DNA of 64,000 nt from Numida meleagris (lineage: Eukaryota > Chordata > Aves > Galliformes > Numididae), in assembly GCF_002078875.1 (NCBI RefSeq), contig NC_034412.1:10905866-10969865 (forward strand), read 5' to 3'. Below are positions 62,296-64,000 of this stretch, piece by piece (position 1 is the first letter of the stretch; each line of letters opens with the position of its first letter). The translations under genes were made by a program, and so were the position numbers. A model generated the notes under the pieces. It did not search any database, was not told the origin of the DNA, and saw nothing but the letters and a program-made list of their open reading frames with translations.

Positions 62296-64000
62296 TGGGC
62301 AAGATCAGGTATTGCTATGCCCCATGTGAAATGAAGTGGCCAACACCACATGCCACATGGAAAGGTGACTTCTCAGTGGATGTCTTCACAGTCCTCTGGA
62401 CAACACCTTAGCAGCCCTGGTTGCTATGGCAGCCCCACTCCACCACCAGTTTGTTCAGCACAACGGAGCACTTCTCCCCAACCTTCAGTTTCCCTTTCAG
62501 GATATTCCACCCAAAGAAGCCAACATGGATCCCACCACTTTACAAAGGGCATTGCTGACATTAGAAAAGAACAGTTCAAATAGGACAGGGGAAGGCTATG
62601 GAGAGAAGAGTCCTCAGCTCTCCCTGACCTGCTGAGTCAGCACCAGGTGCTGGCCAATGACACACAGCTCTGGCCACCAGCAGGGCCCTCCCTGCCCAAC
62701 ATGGGGCGCAAACCACTCAGAGCAGCACACATACAGGTCAAGAAGAACTTGACTCCAAGGTTGCAAAAACACTTTAGGTTCCTCTGGGAAGCTTTTCTTA
62801 GGTGCTGTCTGGTATTTGATCGCTACAACACTTTGCATGCTGGTGCCAGCCTGCAGGCTATGCCCAGAGGAATGCCACCACACCCTCATATCCTGTAAAT
62901 AACACAAGAGCCTGCACCATAAACGCACTGAGACCTGTTCCTGGCAGGCTTCCTGCTCACAACTATCTAACATGCTGGAAATGCTCTCCTCAGCTGCTCA
63001 AACACCACCAGCTTGCTTTCTGTTCCCATGGTACAGCTGTTTTCTACAAAGACAAGTCACAGACAAAGCAGATCACAGCATCAATCCTTATGAACTGGGC
63101 CTGAACCAACAGTGCCCATCCTCAGTGCCTGCTTATTCTGTAACCACAGCTCTACCTTGTCACAGAGCATCAGATTCGTCCTTGACTCAAGAATTGTTCA
63201 CTAAATTACACAGCCAAGCTAAAACATACATACGGGGTGTACATATCAACAAGTAGCCCTAAGAAGGTTGATGGATAACCACAGCTGTAATTTAATCTGT
63301 GGTTCTGGATTCTCTCTTGAAATCCATCACATTTAGCTCCTGAGGAAAATGACATGATCAGAACAGCATCCCCTTCAATCATTCTCATTATATCTATTTT
63401 AACTGCACATCATGGGATAGGTCAGTATAGGGGGAAACAAAGGAAGACTCCAGGAAACCACACAGCCCCCAAAAGAGCTATCTGAGCAGCTGACAAGGAT
63501 CTCTTATCAGCACAACCAGGCCAGGAAGCCCAGACACTGGGAAAGCCAGAGCAAAAGTGGGAAGCTGATGACAATCAAAGTAAATACTTCAAACATCACC
63601 TCCCATCAGAGCTGTTTCAGCCAGGTGACTCTGACCAGATCAGTGGAGCGGGATCACATTCACCAATCCCTCCCAGTTTTAGGAGGCTGTTTCCTCAATT
63701 CAAACATTCATGAAGACAGCTCACACAATATCAGTGAGATTCTCAAATATCATCTTCAGGCATTTTTTGCAAGGAGGACCGAAGAAAGACAGCCCACTTT
63801 CCAAACTCGAACCAAGAATCTCATACCTTCAGTTGTTTCACTTTGCTTTCCGCTGAAAATGCAAGGAAAAGAAATGCTCTGTTTACACTGTTCTATTTAT
63901 TACAGAACCCCCACATTACTCCAGTAGTAAGCCTCAAGGAAAAACACTGAATGTAAGGTATATTTTGTCCTAGCAGAACTGTTAAAATTAAACCATATTC

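Larger units (their letters stand above)
56134..64000 (-). other. MB21D2: MB21D2 intron 1, part
   Basis: No coding exon is visible here on either strand. The first exon of MB21D2 should give a minus-strand frame of about 70 codons starting at Met; none of the frames here resembles it, so it lies beyond 64,000. The stretch holds a CR1 fragment near 59,600, a near-palindrome at 57,721, a 15-bp tandem repeat at 59,331, and a tandem repeat plus hairpin at 62,241. The rest is unique, moderately AT-rich sequence with nothing I can name. Confidence 0.8.

Noticed and set aside
1..64000. CRISPR arrays, operons, phage or other prokaryotic systems
   Set aside because: No regularly spaced repeats or dense coding. 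Splice sites, CR1 elements and a CpG island show a vertebrate nuclear genome.

Overview
The window looks like nuclear DNA of a bird. Several 3' ends of chicken-type CR1 LINEs are present, one ending in the ATTCTATG-type tail. The rest is ordinary vertebrate intron and intergenic sequence, with one dense CpG island and one long, unambiguous coding exon of a conserved vertebrate gene. The species cannot be fixed from the sequence; a galliform such as chicken would fit. There is no sign of prokaryotic, viral or plasmid DNA. Almost all of the many short open frames are chance frames.

Layout. At 54,867-56,131, minus strand, lies the large last exon of MB21D2 (Mab-21 domain containing 2), bounded by a textbook splice acceptor. 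Its first exon lies beyond the right edge, so 56,132-64,000 is MB21D2 intron 1. The mRNA 3' end runs leftwards from 54,866. At about 32,940-33,690 is a strong CpG island. Inside it, on the minus strand, is a very short coding start: ATG in good Kozak context, four codons (M-E-G-K) and one further base, then a GT donor. This matches the minimal first exon of the short ('B') isoform of FGF12, whose mammalian product starts MESK. FGF12 is the known next gene downstream of MB21D2 on the same strand in mammals. If so, everything left of about 33,090 is FGF12 intron 1, and 34-54 kb is the gap between the two genes. The FGF12 call is an inference from four codons, phase, donor and synteny.

Repeats. 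CR1 fragments lie at 21.4, 34.0-34.4, 38.3 and 59.6 kb. An old, decayed L3/CR1-like LINE lies at about 8.3-9.6 kb. There are also simple repeats, including (TA)n and T15/A18 runs, and several short tandem or inverted repeats.

No previously undescribed system stands out. The most distinctive unexplained element is a perfect 24-bp palindrome centred on a CAGCTG E-box at 3,020-3,043, with a second small inverted repeat and E-box beside it. Other points to check are the FGF12 first exon, a second donor in the same CpG island, the short spacing between the CpG island and MB21D2, and a few AT-rich, homeobox-motif-bearing stretches that resemble conserved enhancers.
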